Source of the DNA: Monilinia fructicola
Lineage: Eukaryota; Ascomycota; Leotiomycetes; Helotiales; Sclerotiniaceae
Length of the DNA: 64,000 bases
Direction: 5' to 3'
Assembly: GCA_008692225.1 (NCBI GenBank)
Contig: VICG01000004.1
Location: forward strand, 2,709,001 to 2,773,000
The notes below the pieces were generated by a model. That model had not been told where the DNA came from and searched no databases. It worked only from the letters and a program-made list of their open reading frames with translations. Positions 12,824-25,915 of this stretch are shown piece by piece. Within the stretch, counting starts at the first letter, position 1. Every line of letters starts with the position of its first letter. Made by a program: the position numbers and the translations under genes.

Positions 12824-14926
12824 ATGTCGGAGAAAACCAACATCCCAACAGCCAGATGGGCACCGACCCTACCTGAGAATAAAGGGTCAGGTGGTTTCCA
12901 TCGTCGACACACCTCTCTTGTGCCTCCATCCCCCACGTGAAATGTTCGAATCACGCTCTAGTACTTCAGAGCCGGATTCGGAAGTATCTGGTCCCAAGCC
13001 GCAAGCCGTGACATGGATGTCATTACCGCGGAAAGACCAACTAGCTATCCTTTTCCTCTCGAGATTGGTCGATTTCTTACAAGTTGCTTCGTTGCAAGCT
13101 TATATGTCTTATCAATTTGAAAGAGTTTCGATTTGGGTTTATCTGATGCTACCATTTCGTCCCAAGCTGGAATATTGCAAGGCTGTTTTACTGGCGCTCA
13201 GGTTTGTACTGCGGTCCTATGGGGTAAGGCTGCTGATACATGGGGAGGAAGACGGTTCTCATGATTGGATTGGTGGGCACGGCCATCTCATGTTTGGGAT
13301 ATGGATTCTCGACGACGTTCTGGCAAGCAGCTCTATTTCGAGCTTTTTGGTGGTGCTATCAATGGTACCGTTGGAATAATGTTAGTATATAGATCCTTTA
13401 CCTTCAACCACATGATCGCTAAGCCCTTTCCATTAGACGTACCATGGTTGCAGAGTTTACCAAGGAGAAGAAATATCAATCTCGAGCATTTTTGATCTTA
13501 CCTATGAGTTTTAACGTGGCCGGTATATTGGGTCCAGGTACGTGTATATATGTATTGAGTCAATCACATCATCACGTACTAATATTGCTCATAAGTCATG
13601 GGTGGCTTACTTGCAGATCCAGCAACGACGCTCCCTGCTCTTTTTGGGAAGCAAGCGGCATTTGGATTCGACTGGCTTCAATCATACCCCTATGCTCTGC
13701 CTGGTATCCTCAATGCCGTCTTCTTAATAACTACCGGTGCCATCGTGTTCCTGACACTAGAAGAGGGTACGTGCTCTTGGTGTGGCATATCCCCCAATGT
13801 CTCCACCCACCTTCGCAATATCTGAATACGAGATTCTCACATACCATGTTCATCTTAGACTCTTCCTTCAGCACGTGGCCAATTTGATTATGGAATTGAG
13901 CTCATGAATCGAATCAAACAATCAATAGGTTTTGGTACTATCATTGCCCCATTTGATTACTCTCATCTCGAAACATCTACCGAAAACCTGGATAACTTCG
14001 AACCCAAATCAGTAACTCGTCCCCACAGCAAACAAACTACCCTTTAGTCGCATCTGGACCAAAAAATGTAGTCTTCACCCTCATCACTGGCGCCTTCTTC
14101 GATTTCCATCTCGGAGCCTTCGCAAACATCTGGTCACTCTTCCTCTCTACCCCTCGACCTACCAGCACCAATTCCCGATCTCTTCCATTTATATTCACAG
14201 GCGGTCTCGGTATGCCTGCTGCCACCGTCGGCTTCGCGACATCAATTCTCGGTGTCTTGGGAATGGCTCTACAAGTCCTACTCTACCACGCGTACATGCA
14301 AGACTCGGAACTCTGCTTTGTTTTCGATTTTTCTTACCCTCTCTTCCCCATCGCCTATCTCTTCGCTCCATATCTTGCAGTCTTACCTTCTAGCACCTTG
14401 GCGCCCGAACCAGCCGCTGGCCCGGCTATTTTGGATCGGTATCTTCTTGGTCCTCTTACTCGCTGTTTCGGCGAGAACATTTACGCTTCCGGCGACGATT
14501 ATCCTGTTGAATAATTGCTTCGCCTCACCCCTCTGTCCTGGGAACAATCCACGGAATTGGCCAGTCTGTTTCGGCGGGGTTTCGCACCGTGGGACCGGTG
14601 GTTGGAGGGATTTGTATGGGCAAGGGCTTGGAAAAGGGGAATGGTGGGATGGGCATGGTGGGAGACGGGCGTCGTGGCTGCGGCTGGGTGCATAACGGCC
14701 ATGTGGGTTTATGAGGGGAGTGGACATGAGATATTCTTGGAAGGGGAGGGTGAAGATGAATTGGAGGAATTGGAGATGCAGGGGGCTGATCAGAGAGGGG
14801 CAGAGGGTTAGAGGAGAGGGCGATTTTGCTGAGAGACAGGGGTTGATGGGTGGAAGTTCGAGTTTGGATTTGAGGGATCTGGTGGATGATGAGGAGGAAA
14901 GCGATGCGGTTGCGGGAGGTAGTTAA
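12824..14926 (+). pseudogene. MFS transporter (DHA1-type), heavily frameshifted
   Basis: Fragments in successive frames build one 12-TM major facilitator: a cytosolic N-terminus from 12824, LAILFLSRLVDFLQVASLQ (TM1), motif A as GKAADTWGGRR, ALFRAFGGAINGTVGI, EKKYQSRAFLILPMSFN, a long central loop around 13870-14030, then TLITGAFFDFHLGAF, LYHAYMQ, IGIFLVLLLAVSA, TIHGIGQSVSAGFRTVGP and GMVGWAWWE, ending in an acidic tail at 14926. Probable introns are 13381-13436, 13538-13595 and one starting near 13767. The family exports or imports small solutes at a membrane; the substrate is unknown. About ten single-base indels break it, for example at the C run 12930-12934, GG 13254-13255, T run 13344-13348, CCCTTT near 14042 and sites near 14310, 14430 and 14520. 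Without correction no functional transporter is encoded. Confidence 0.82.
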
Positions 14927-17881
14927 GGGGTTAGTTTGGATGCTAGGAAGAAACTTTGGATGGGATAAAAGTGGAATTTTGAAGAGGGGCGAAAGCATTG
15001 GGAATGGAGTATAGGTGTTATGTCAAGATGTTGTACGGGTCATGGGTATAACCACATGTGTATATCTAGAACCTCAAACGGCTGGAGTCGGCTAGCTCAA
15101 TGAAAACTCAAAAATCAAGATATATTAAATCATTCAAGACTCAAGATACATTTCAGTCCAAGAAATGTAGAATTCAAAGTTAAAATTTCTGGACGTAGTA
15201 AATTGGTGGGCGGGAAAATAGCCTTGATAACATAAAATCAACTTGCGTCTCGGCTCAATCATGATACAGTCGACTTGCAAAGTAATCATCAACTTAGGTA
15301 CTTTCCCGAGACTTATTCCGTGCACTTCTCAGATCTCGCAAGGAGGCTGTGAATTCGACGGCGGGTGGCTATACAGAGAAGCCTGACGTGTTGTGTAATA
15401 TTAGTATGAGCCTATATGATCGCTGCAAGAGAATGAGCAAGAGGGAATACTTGATAGAGGCAAATGGTTAAGCTATCCTGGGAGATATGCTTTTCTGTGC
15501 TGTAGCTTGGGAGAGATGTATATCTCTAGTTAAGGTAAGGTATGGTAAGAGAAGGAGTGTTAAACAGGAGTTTTATGAGTTTGAGGCAATGCGAAGTTGA
15601 ACACTTGTTTCGGTTCGTGCGTGTGGGTGGGGTTTTGTGCTTAGGAAAGATCAAGAGTGAATGTTTAATGTAATTACTGGTGTTGGGAATGGAGTATGGG
15701 GATTGATAATGGGGTGGAGGAGGGTAGATTGGGTTGGACTGTTTTGCGTAGGGAGGGCAATGACTGGTAGAGATGTGATATTTGCGAGTATACCATGTTG
15801 AGAATACTGAGCGCTGGTAATTATGTGTTGTGCTTCATCGGTTGAGTAGTGCTAGGGGTGAAATTCTCTGGCATGGAAGCATGAAGTGAGTACTGAAGTG
15901 GATACTATGAGATATGGAATGGCTTATTGCGAGTCATATAGATCTCAGAGAACTGTTCATTGAATGATGGAAATATAAGAAAGTTGAGCTGGGAACTTCG
16001 ATGATATTTGGGTTTTAATACTCGCACCCATCACTATGCTGATGAAGATAAATGACGGTTGGGTATGAATCTGTGTGAATGGAAACTTTGGTCCTGGAAA
16101 GGCAAGTTGACGACTGTAAGCAAGTAGCCAGACATCTAATTTGTTTCACTACAGTACTGACTGGTACTGAGCCAGTTAGTCAAAATTCCGTCGTACCTGA
16201 TGATACAATGGATAATCGGTAGTTTGATGATTGCAAGAGACAGTAGAGATACCGATGAATAGAAAAACCCATCATTCATATGGAAGGCCCAAATTCTTAC
16301 ATGTACTGCTAACATGCTGCAGTCACTTACCATACGAGTGAGTGCATTCTTTGAAGATATCAAGATCTCCCATGCTAGTCTTTAATCTCTCTCTCTCTGA
16401 TATTTTATACAACAGATGCCCTTCATGCATACCCGTCCCTGATATTGAGCCCCGTCAATTTAGAATGAGCATCTTATATTCGATCTTATGACTTGCATTT
16501 CTCCATAGACTGACTGTATTTGATTTCGGGCCACTACCATTTCGACGAGATGGTGCTTCTCTCTTGCTTGCCATCGACCCCAAGAAATTCATCACCAAAC
16601 TTGATGAATACTTGAGCAGGAATGGGTCCAAGAATGACTATTTGTTAGCAAACTTATGTTGATCTTTATGTATCCACCCTCCGCGTCCCATGTCTTTGAA
16701 CTCCATTAGCACTCACAGATAGAAAACTGCAGCTCTTCTAGGTGAAACAAAGCTGCCTATTGGTTTTTATTGAAGTTTTGGCAGAGAAGATGGAATTGAA
16801 GTTGTTCCATAGATGTAAATGGTGCTTCTTACGCTGGAGGGTAAGTCTTCGCGATAGGATTGAAACACTGCGTCCATGAATGATGTAGTACTTCTACTAC
16901 TGATGGTGTATATCGAGAGAGCCAAGGGAAGGATTCAAAGGACGTGTATTTGCGAACATCTTTGAAGGAGGAGTTCAAGAGACTTGTGGAATTGGTTGTT
17001 GTATCGAGAGTAAAGAATGTATGTTGCTATAACAGACCCTTGATATTGTTCAAGGATTGATTGTATGTAGAACTAATCTTACCACTTAATATTTGTGAGA
17101 CCATGAGGAGCCATTATGAGTATAAAGACCAAAAGTAAATTTTTGGTAAGAAATAACAATTTCTGAATAAAACTGTATGGCGCAGTGATATCCATGGATA
17201 TATAGACGAGATAGCTTTAAGACAGTTTTTACCTTGGAAATAGAAGATGGTCACGAGAATCAAATGGGTAATTATCGGCAAGTCAGGTTCACTGGTGGTT
17301 GAAATTAGTTGACCTCATCCATCTCCTCGATTTCAATCATTTCACCAAATTCAACAAACAATCTTTCATTTTTGTGACACTTTTCAATATGATTCAACAA
17401 TGTTCCGAAGAAGATAAGTACGCATTGTATTCTATTATAATTAAACTTCTGGTATCCATCAAGAAGAGAGAGAGAGAGGGAGAGAGGGAGAAGAGAGAAG
17501 AGAGAAGAGAGAGAGAGAGAGAAGGATTTCCCCACAGATTGAAGCTTCATTCTTCTCTGCTATTAACAACTCAATTATACCACATCAACTGTAATATATC
17601 TATCTTTCCACCCTCGACCCTTCCATCCGTTCATCATAAACCATCATCAATTACTATCCATTAATCGTTAACCATCCAACGTTCTTTGTCCATAACCACT
17701 AGTTTCTAAAACCCCCCATGTTCAAGCACAAACATCGTGAAAAACGCGAGCGAGATGTAAAGACCAAGGGGATTTGACGGAGAAATGACACTGCGGAAAG
17801 AAAGAAGTATGATTTTCAATATTTTCAATGACTCGCTGATCATGTAACCATGGCTTAGCTAGCATTCAACCAGGAGATGGT
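14927..17881. other. gene-free stretch, 3 kb
   Basis: No coding signal recognised on either strand. It contains a GA-rich tract at 17461-17526 (GAGAGA with AGAAGAGAG units) that produces spurious open frames. Confidence 0.55.
17461..17526 (+). repeat. GA-rich purine microsatellite
   Basis: A 66-bp all-purine run on the plus strand made of GA dinucleotides and GAGAA units. Confidence 0.85.
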
Positions 17882-19718
17882 TTACATCCAGCCGCCGTGG
17901 CCATTGTCCTTATTGACCCTTTCAATAAGCGCTCCATTTTCCGCCTGTGTATACGATACATCGTGTGTCTCATCACTTACGGTTCCTGGGAGAGGTGCGG
18001 CGGCAAACGGGAATCTGGCAGCGATTTCTTCACGTCGCTCTTCGCTTCTACGCCTTCTTGTCTCCAACGAGTTTTGGATGAACTCTCTTTGACTTTCTAG
18101 GTGATCAGCAGACGAGATACTGGTACAGGTATGTGAAGCTTCCCGACCTTCGAGAAGTGCCAAAGCATTGTCCCGTTCTGCGACGGTTCGGAGGATATTA
18201 GCTTCAGAGATGGTCGGGACGATAGCATTGAATGACCTGCTGCGATTGACGATTGTGGAAGAAGTTGTTGGCTCTACCCAATTGCTTGGTGCTACTTGGG
18301 TAGTGGCGTTACCATCATTGGTTTGACCTTTCGCCTGGAGGAGATGAATCGGATGAAGAAACTGAGAAGGCTGATCCAGGTTCGATCCATACTGTGGCCG
18401 GAGGTCTTGTAGTCATACCGCTGGACGGCACCATTGTAGGAGAAGAAGGTGGTAGACCAGCACCGTGCAACTCAGCACCTTGTGCTGAGTTGTTTCCATC
18501 ATAAGTGAACAACTGAGGCTGTGCTACTCCAGGGAGACTCGTGTTTCCATATCCAGAAGCTGATTCTTGAACATGAGATCGTTGTGTTTGAGACGGTACG
18601 AAATCAGCATGAAGTTCGGCTACTAGGGGGTGGGCGACATAGTACGGTGATGCCCCATGAGACATTACAGGACGAGGAGGTGTTGACGAGATTGGCAGTA
18701 TTGCCCCCATGATTGTGTTCTTGATAGTTGCGGTACCCATAACATTGTCGCCAAAGGGCCAGGAAGGCCACAACTTCTTATCGGTTAGCCCTAATTTGTC
18801 GAGAACGCTCCTTCGATCCTGTGGTCCTTCCCTTCCCCAACATACTACCCTGTTACCAGTGTTCTTGCATGCTACTTGGCCATCATAAACTTGGTCTGAT
18901 AATTCTGTAGGGTCGGAAGTCTTCTGCTTCTTCAAGTTCCTTCTACGTAAAAACCATATGAGAAACCAGATGCCAGCAATAGCAAATAGGCTACCGACAA
19001 CAATTGACACAATTAAGGCCACCAGCAACGTTGATTTATGATCATTACTGTGTGATGGAGGCGAGATAATAGTGCCGGATGGTGTTGCTGAAGATGACAC
19101 TTTGGAAGACGATGCTCTGGATGATGACGCGCGAGATGATGATGCCATAGAAGACGAGATCGGTGTACTATTGAGCTTGCTTGTAGGTATCAACGAAGAG
19201 ACACTATTGGATGTTATCGTTCCGGTTATTATATTCTCAGTTGAACTGCCTATAGTTTGTGAACTGCTCCTGTTCTCTGGAATTGGAGCGCTGTCCGTTT
19301 CAGATGCTATAGTAGCAAAGGTTATATCAGGAGAAGTTGTCAAAGACCAAGTGCGGTAGTCTGTGGCCGAAAGGACGATCGGGTTCCCGCCATTCGGTGG
19401 ATAACTTGTCCAAAATACAACAACTGCCGCAGTGACGTAGAACTCGGTCGTCTTTCCATCAGTGGTTGGATTAACAGACTGCAGATATTTGTTAGCTGTG
19501 AAATCGAAATTTTGACAACATGGCAATCATACCGATGAAGACTGAACGGACTTTGTGATGACGATAGGCGAAGGGGTGGCGGAGAGAGGCGCGGTGGTGA
19601 TTATTGATGTGAGGGTTACGACACTTCTAATGGCCAATGGACCTGGATCATCTGCGATTCCCAGGAAGGAAAAGATGCTAACGATCAAGATCGCGATCAG
19701 CCATGGTGGAGGACGCAT
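17882..19718 (-). CDS. single-pass membrane protein, Ser/Thr-rich ectodomain and charged coiled-coil tail
   Basis: The start at 19718 gives a signal peptide (WLIAILIVSIFSFLGIA). A 54-bp intron at 19532-19479 (GTATGA, CTAAC, CAG) joins exon 1 to exon 2 in phase. The ectodomain has TEFYVTAAVVVFW and a Ser-rich stalk with several S-[SKR]-A-S-S units, followed by one membrane helix (LLVALIVSIVVGSLFAIAGI) with the basic stop-transfer FLRRRNLKK. The cytosolic part carries LDKLGLTDKKLWPSWPFG and, after a one-base frame break at the T run 18329-18331 (AAA in the gene), a Glu/Arg-rich coiled-coil-like tail (ERDNALALLEGRE, ETRRRRSEERREE). The corrected length is about 593 residues. The architecture resembles fungal wall-stress or surface sensors, but I recognise no named domain, so the function is open. 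Confidence 0.75.
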
Positions 19719-22700
19719 TTTGATGGCAACTCTCTGAATAATACACGCTTGATGGAGCTGTAAAGAATTGAAAGGAACAGAATATGTGTGGTGAGGATTA
19801 GAGAAGTGATCTCAAAGACTGTGACAGGGCACACAAGTGGTGAGCTTCGAATAGGGAAGCAAACTGATTCTGGAGAGTGGCTCTGGTCGCGTTTTAGATC
19901 GAGGTGTCAAAAGAAGGCGCGTGATAAATCAAAGAGAGAGTAGAATGTTCCAAGCTATGATTTAAATCGTAAGCTGATAGAATTGGGGAGAAAAATGAAT
20001 CCAGTTGCCTCCTGGAGATAAATGAAAAGGTCGTGGTTGAAGTTCAAATCTTAGCTTTATATTGTTTTGAGATTGTGGGAAGTTTGAAAATTCGAATCCA
20101 AGCTAACCCTTTTGAACGGGAGCTCAACAAGTCTCGGCGCTCGACAATGGAGGACAAGTTATTGAGAAATAATCTGAAGCGGCTTTGGGCTCAGAATCTG
20201 ATAATTTACCTGTCCAGAATTCATCTGCCAAAAGGGAAACCTTGACTGAATGGTGTGGTGGATCATATGTGCATAGAGTCGTACCTAGAAATGTTTGGGA
20301 CCAATACAATTTACAGGACGAAAAAATTTGGATGGTTTCCAATAACAACGAAGGAACACCTGCACCTTGAAAGAAGTTGTGGTTGATGGTGTAGAGAAGT
20401 TTGAAGTCAGAAAGAGGTTGTGACACCAAATATGTTCAGAATCTTGATTCACTCCCCCTGAGAAAAAGTGGGACTTCTGATGTGAATAACCGAGCGCCGG
20501 TTATCATGAAGGGATGTCAATGGTCTTGATGAAAATCAGGACCTTTGTAACTGTTAGAGTATTTGAATTGTCTCTTAGATAAAGATTAGAAGAGTCTCAA
20601 TATCCTGGTATCTTTAGTATCCTGGCTTTCTGGCGTTTGGGTATCTGGTTGTCCTATTTCTTCTTTGGTGCTGTTTTTTTTTCTCTCGAGGGACAGAACA
20701 ATTGCCAATATTTTTTTGAACCACCTACAAGGTTCACACTCTACCAGAGAGTATGGGTTTCATACGTTGGTTGTTTACCAAAGTATGAAGACTGTCAAAA
20801 TCCAACTCTCCACAATTTAGAATTCACTGAGAAGTGCAAAATTCCTAAGTTGGTGAGTACACTTCAATGTTTTTGGAGTGAGGGAGTTTAAGTTTCTTCC
20901 AACCACTTTGTTTAGTCAGTGAGTGATGATATATCAATGTTTTTTGTGCTTTTGCTTTATACTTCGCTGTCTCCAGTCCTTGTTCAGACGTGTTAGAGTT
21001 GTTGATGTGTGGTCCCCAAGGGCTCTGAGGTCATTCGCAGCTGCAAAACTTGTTGTGCAGTGGGGTAGATCTCTCAAAGTGGTGGAATAAAAATCCTTTC
21101 TCTTTGCGAGATGCCGCCCTGAGTCTTTTCAAAACAAGATAGCTTGTAGAGACACTGGACGTTTGACAGTTCAAACGTTATCAAGCTATGTCAGATATCT
21201 GATGGGCTGTGATATACCTGTTGACAGGTATAGTATATTGCTGTTAAGTTGTAGTAGAGATGGTCACTCTCGGAAAGTACAAGTTCTTTTAAAGACGTCT
21301 TGGAGGTGGGCCAGCTAAGGAGTGAATCTTATTGCAATCATTTTGAAGCAATGACGAAGGTATTGTGTTCCGAGGGGCGAGATGATCAAATGGCACGTGT
21401 TCGAGGCAAGAGTATTGGGTCGGCTATAACTAGTCGGTTATTTGACGATACCCCCTATGTTACAATAGTTGGGAGTTAATGACAGGTGAGGTCCTAATTA
21501 CCAGCAGAATATGTTGGCATATATATTAACTGAGTCCTAGAATCTGAATTTTGACATAATAAATTTTGTAAAATGTAACTATTGAATATCTGTTGGTATC
21601 ATGCAAATACAGCTACTCATTTTCGCTCACAATGTTCAGCTGCTGTATGCTAGAAAAGAGAACCTAAGCACGTTGTTGACCTTGAACTTTGTTAGCAGAA
21701 GTTTTTTCAGAGAGTCCATAGGTTTATTGAGAAGTGAATCTTATTGAGATATTTCGGAGTGATCATAAATTATTACGGTACGGGAGTGAAGGGATGAAAG
21801 GTTGCACCCGACCAAAGGTCATAATCAAAAGAGCCTTGAGTTGAGAGTAACGGAAAAATATGTTGAAAATTCTGATTATCAGATTAAGAAAGGCATACTA
21901 TTTGGTTCTGGACCTTTTATTTTAATCGAGGGAATATATTTACTGTTCTCCAACCAATTTCTAATAATAAAATGTCACGAGATGTCAATGAAAGGATAAC
22001 TTACCGGCGGTTACAAAACCTCGAGTAGTTGTAAAGAGGTTAATTATGGACCCACGGGTATCTATACTGTTGATCTCGAGGAGTGAATGCTTTTTAGAAG
22101 TGATTTCGAGCGAGTGGGTAGTCAGGGGGGAATGAATCTTATTCAACTCTTTTTGCAACCAGAGTGAAGCTATATATTATCAAGCCTATCACCACGGAGA
22201 GTAGGATAAGAGCACACTATTTACCCCGTAGAAACATTCGGGAACAGAAAATACCACAATTAGCGGACAGTTGAACATATATCATGAGTTAAAAGTGTTG
22301 TGAGAAAAAGGGACTATATCAACTGCGACTTTGAGGGCGAGTTGTGGTATATAGGCTTGATTCTTTTTTCATAATACTTATGAATTATGTACGTATAACC
22401 GCATCCTATTATCGGCATCATACTAGCTATGGGTAGGTCAAGTTCGTCAGTAAGTTGTTATTACTGCAATAATAGGGGTCATAGATGTGATAGGGTGCTA
22501 CAGCCTGATGCTACACTATACTCTAACTCCTGCAATTCAGGGCCCCCGCGTGAGTTAGCCTAGCATTGTTTGTTATATTACGAAAAGGATCCTGAGAGTG
22601 TTCTAGAATAACAAGAATAAAAATGTGTATAACAGCTAACTCTCGAGGCAACGATTGCACCTGCTTGGAGAACCTCGGGTATCTGCATTTGAGAGCACAT

Positions 22701-24046
22701 TTATAATACTAAGGGAGGTATGCCCCCCAACTTTTTATGCATACTTTTGAGATAGAAATATCATCTCATTTTCATCTTTCTCACGTTTCATGATATCATA
22801 CGTGAGAACGAGCCACTAAAGGCCGGAGGGTGCACTTTCAACTCGGCTATAATCAAGGAGTTGTTGATTGATTATTATGTGGCATCCGAGTGGAAGAGAT
22901 TTGGTAGCTCCCAGGTAGGAGAATCCTTTCAGGATATTGAATCATAGGTCACGATTGATTTAGGAGTGAATGTTCGTTCATGGTGTTTCTGAGAACTGGC
23001 TGAAAAGGTAAATTTATGAAGATAAGTGAATCAAAAGGCTCGCGGTTGAGTCATGTCTCCTTTAATTGAGGATACTCAACATAACTGACTGTTGTAAACC
23101 TAACTTTGTGAGTTGATCTGGTTCTAGATAAAGCTAACTCGATCGTACTTTGAGTATGAAGCAAGAAATATCTGGTCCCATTTCTCTCTCTCTCTCTGCC
23201 TTGATGTTCAGAAATAGAAGGCTTTTATTTCTTCTCCCACAGGCCAGTAGAGATATACCATCGCGGATGATGTTTGACAGTGTATAGTAAAATAATTCAA
23301 ACGACGATATCCCTAATTATAAGATGCGGCGAACTTGTTCATGGCTAAGCGTCATGGCGAGGTTATGAATCAGATTGCCCTTGCACGATCTCAACCGTCA
23401 TCCAAAGAAACAATGTATGTACACAATACCTTCTGGTCGAAGTTATTTTTAACTGTATAATTTCTGGTGAAGAAGCGGCTGTCGCAATTCTCAGATGTCT
23501 CATTCAAAGAAAGCTCCCTTCCCTTGACGTTTAATAGAATGTTCTGATCTGTACAATTCTCCATATGAGCCATTATCTTCAACCACCCAGCAGGAAAAAG
23601 CTCGATTGCTCACGCAGCCTAACTTGTATGATCTTGATCTATGCCGACTCTTCTATTGGGCTAAAAATCTTACATCGGGGAAAGACTTCAGGCGACTGCA
23701 ATCGAGGCAAAAGATGAATTACTGATACTCTCTTTTCAAATTGATACTTCGACCACAGACAATAAAGATATTCCACCCTGTTATGCCGCTAATGGTAGCT
23801 CCAAGACTATAGAGCTGGTACCAAATACCCAAGCGAACTCATGGGACGTAACTGCTTCACTAAAATATATTCTCCGAACGAATCATAATCACAAGTCTAG
23901 GATAATATCATAGAAATAGCAATGAACATGAATTTTTGGTTTTCTAACTACTCCAAATCTGGAGAGCAATGTATCAATACAAACCAATATGTAGATTTAA
24001 ATGCCTGTTTACATACCAATACGTAACCAAGAGCCTGGCTTTCATC
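19719..24046. other. gene-free stretch, 4.3 kb
   Basis: Apart from a doubtful 44-residue frame at 22429-22563, nothing here looks coding. The 12-mer GTGAATCTTATT occurs at 21322 and 21734 and with one mismatch at 22132, but the flanks do not align, so I cannot call an old repeat family. The region may hold regulatory DNA or non-coding transcripts; the sequence alone does not show it. Confidence 0.5.
22429..22563 (+). CDS. doubtful 44-residue ORF with C-x2-C-x6-C
   Basis: A short frame beginning MGRSSSSVSCYYCNNRGHRC and continuing with DRVLQPDAT, ending at TAG 22561-22563. The C-x2-C-x6-C-D spacing is the one seen at the start of a fungal Zn2Cys6 DNA-binding cluster, but the second half of the cluster is not convincing and there is no downstream frame. 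It could be a relic or chance. Confidence 0.15.
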   Translation: MGRSSSSVSCYYCNNRGHRCDRVLQPDATLYSNSCNSGPPRELA

Positions 24047-25915
24047 CTACACCAAGATAAAAGTTCCCCAATCCTCTACGAAGCCCTCGTTTTTTCCCTC
24101 CTCCCTCTTCCGATATACCTCCAAAAACTCTCCCACGATCCCTCTATAATCCAAACTTCTATACGGCTCGAACCACTCATTCCACGAAGCCTTCCATCCC
24201 CCAAGCATCTTCTTCCTCTTTCCTTCGACGCCTAACTCTGCACAGAGTAAATCACAAAGATCTTGAACTTCTGCGCCGACATTTGGTTCGATGATACCCG
24301 CTCTTCTATACCTCCACTTCATGAATGAATTCGTCCGGGCAGTTTGTTTATCCATCGTCAATTTATCACTGAACACTTTATCGACTTCAGGAGAATGCAT
24401 GTTTTCAAGATAAGCAATGCCCCAAAGAGCAGAAAGCTCAGCATATGTAGGGATCTGAGGGGAAGCCAGAATACCGAGGAAAATGAGAGAACGATCGTTG
24501 CTAGTTGCGAGGGCAGTAGGTATCGATTGACGGTAAAGATGATACGGGGTGTTATCTGGCGGGTTCTCATAAGTCTTTGGTGGATTAGACAGGAAAGGAA
24601 AGGTTTTATGAACCCATTTATCTGCTTCGGTATCAAGTTCTTTCCAGTATGCCTTCATCACAGGAGGCTCAGTGCCAAAAGGAATTGGTAGGTCCAGCTC
24701 GATACGTGTTTGGGGCGTGAAGAATTTGGAAAAGGTCAAGTTCCATCCGGTGGCGAATATTAACGCGTCCGTGGCAAGATGCGTACCATTATCGAGTGTG
24801 ACGCTACTAGCGTGCACTTTGGATATATGTGTGCGTTGAACGTCGATCAGTATTCCTGCGTTAAGCTTTTCAAATAGTTTGCTGCTTTCTTGAAGGAAGG
24901 AGGGTGCAGATGTAGACCAGAATAGACTATTTGTTATTAGTAAAGCCAAAATACAAAGTTGTATAGATGTCTTACTGCTGCATATCAGGGGCAATTTTCC
25001 GTGCATTTTCACTCTGATCATAGAGCTCTTTGAGCATATAATGAGAAACCCATTCCCAATATTTCCCAACCAACCAGAGACCGGGCCAAAAAAGTCCACT
25101 ATGCAAAAGCCAATACCAAAAGCCATGCGTCCTCAGTAAACATGGGACTGTAAGACCTGCCCATCTTGAAAATGCAATGGCGGCATTATGAACAGACCCA
25201 GATTTTGCTTGTATAAACATCCCAGGGCCAGCACCACCTTCGCGTATCAACCAAGTAACTTTCTTTCCCGCTGAAGCACATAGATTGACTACTTCTGCAG
25301 CTGACTTATTACCTCCAACCACGGTAACGTGTTTGATGTTATCGGCAGTAAGTTCGGCATGTCGAGCCCCAAGATATAGAGAGTGAAAGACAGGACCCTG
25401 AAAACTACTTGTGTCGAGATTCGGCATTCTTGGATCCGAAGAAGGCCCACTTGCTACGATCAATTTATCACACCCAATAGTCTCTTTCTCCTTTCCTTTC
25501 TCTTGAACTTCTAAACTCCACCTGCTTCCCCCGCCAAGCCCATCCTCAGAAACTGCCGAGAGAACCTTCGTATTCAAACGTAGATGTTCATCAATATGAA
25601 ATTTCTTTGAGAAATTGCGAAGATACTGGCCGACTTTGTGACCCGGGACAATGTTCCACATCTCCAATTCTGGATCCTCATCCATACACATATCGGAAAA
25701 TTCATAGCATAGCAACCCACTGGACTATCAGCGATGAGTCCAGGGTAACTTCTTTCAACACTCCAAACTCCACCTAAACTACTATCCGAGTCAATTATGG
25801 TCAGTTTGACATTTGGTTTGAGCTGTAGGTATGTCCTAGCAGCTGCAATACCTTGCCATCCTGCACCTATGATAATGACGCTATGGTCATCTGTGTTATG
25901 TTTCCCAGGAGACAT
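24047..25915 (-). CDS. FAD-dependent monooxygenase (FMO-like), one frame break
   Basis: An NAD(P)H- and FAD-binding oxidase that hydroxylates or oxygenates a small molecule; the substrate is unknown. The start at 25915 puts the FAD Rossmann motif IIGAGWQGIAAA near residue 15. There follow GGVWSVERSYPGLIADSPVG, a Pro/Gly-rich linker, the NADPH-binding motif VVGGNKSAAE and the ALIFATGW block typical of flavin-containing monooxygenases. A 49-bp intron lies at 24975-24927. A single missing base near 25714 splits the gene after DSPVG; restoring it gives a frame of about 606 residues, close to the usual size for this fungal family. It is a lone gene with no visible biosynthetic cluster around it. 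Confidence 0.88.

Noticed and set aside
18367..18377. tRNA B-box-like GGTTCGATCC
   Set aside because: It lies inside the coding region of the membrane protein, with no A box or cloverleaf; no tRNA was found in the window.
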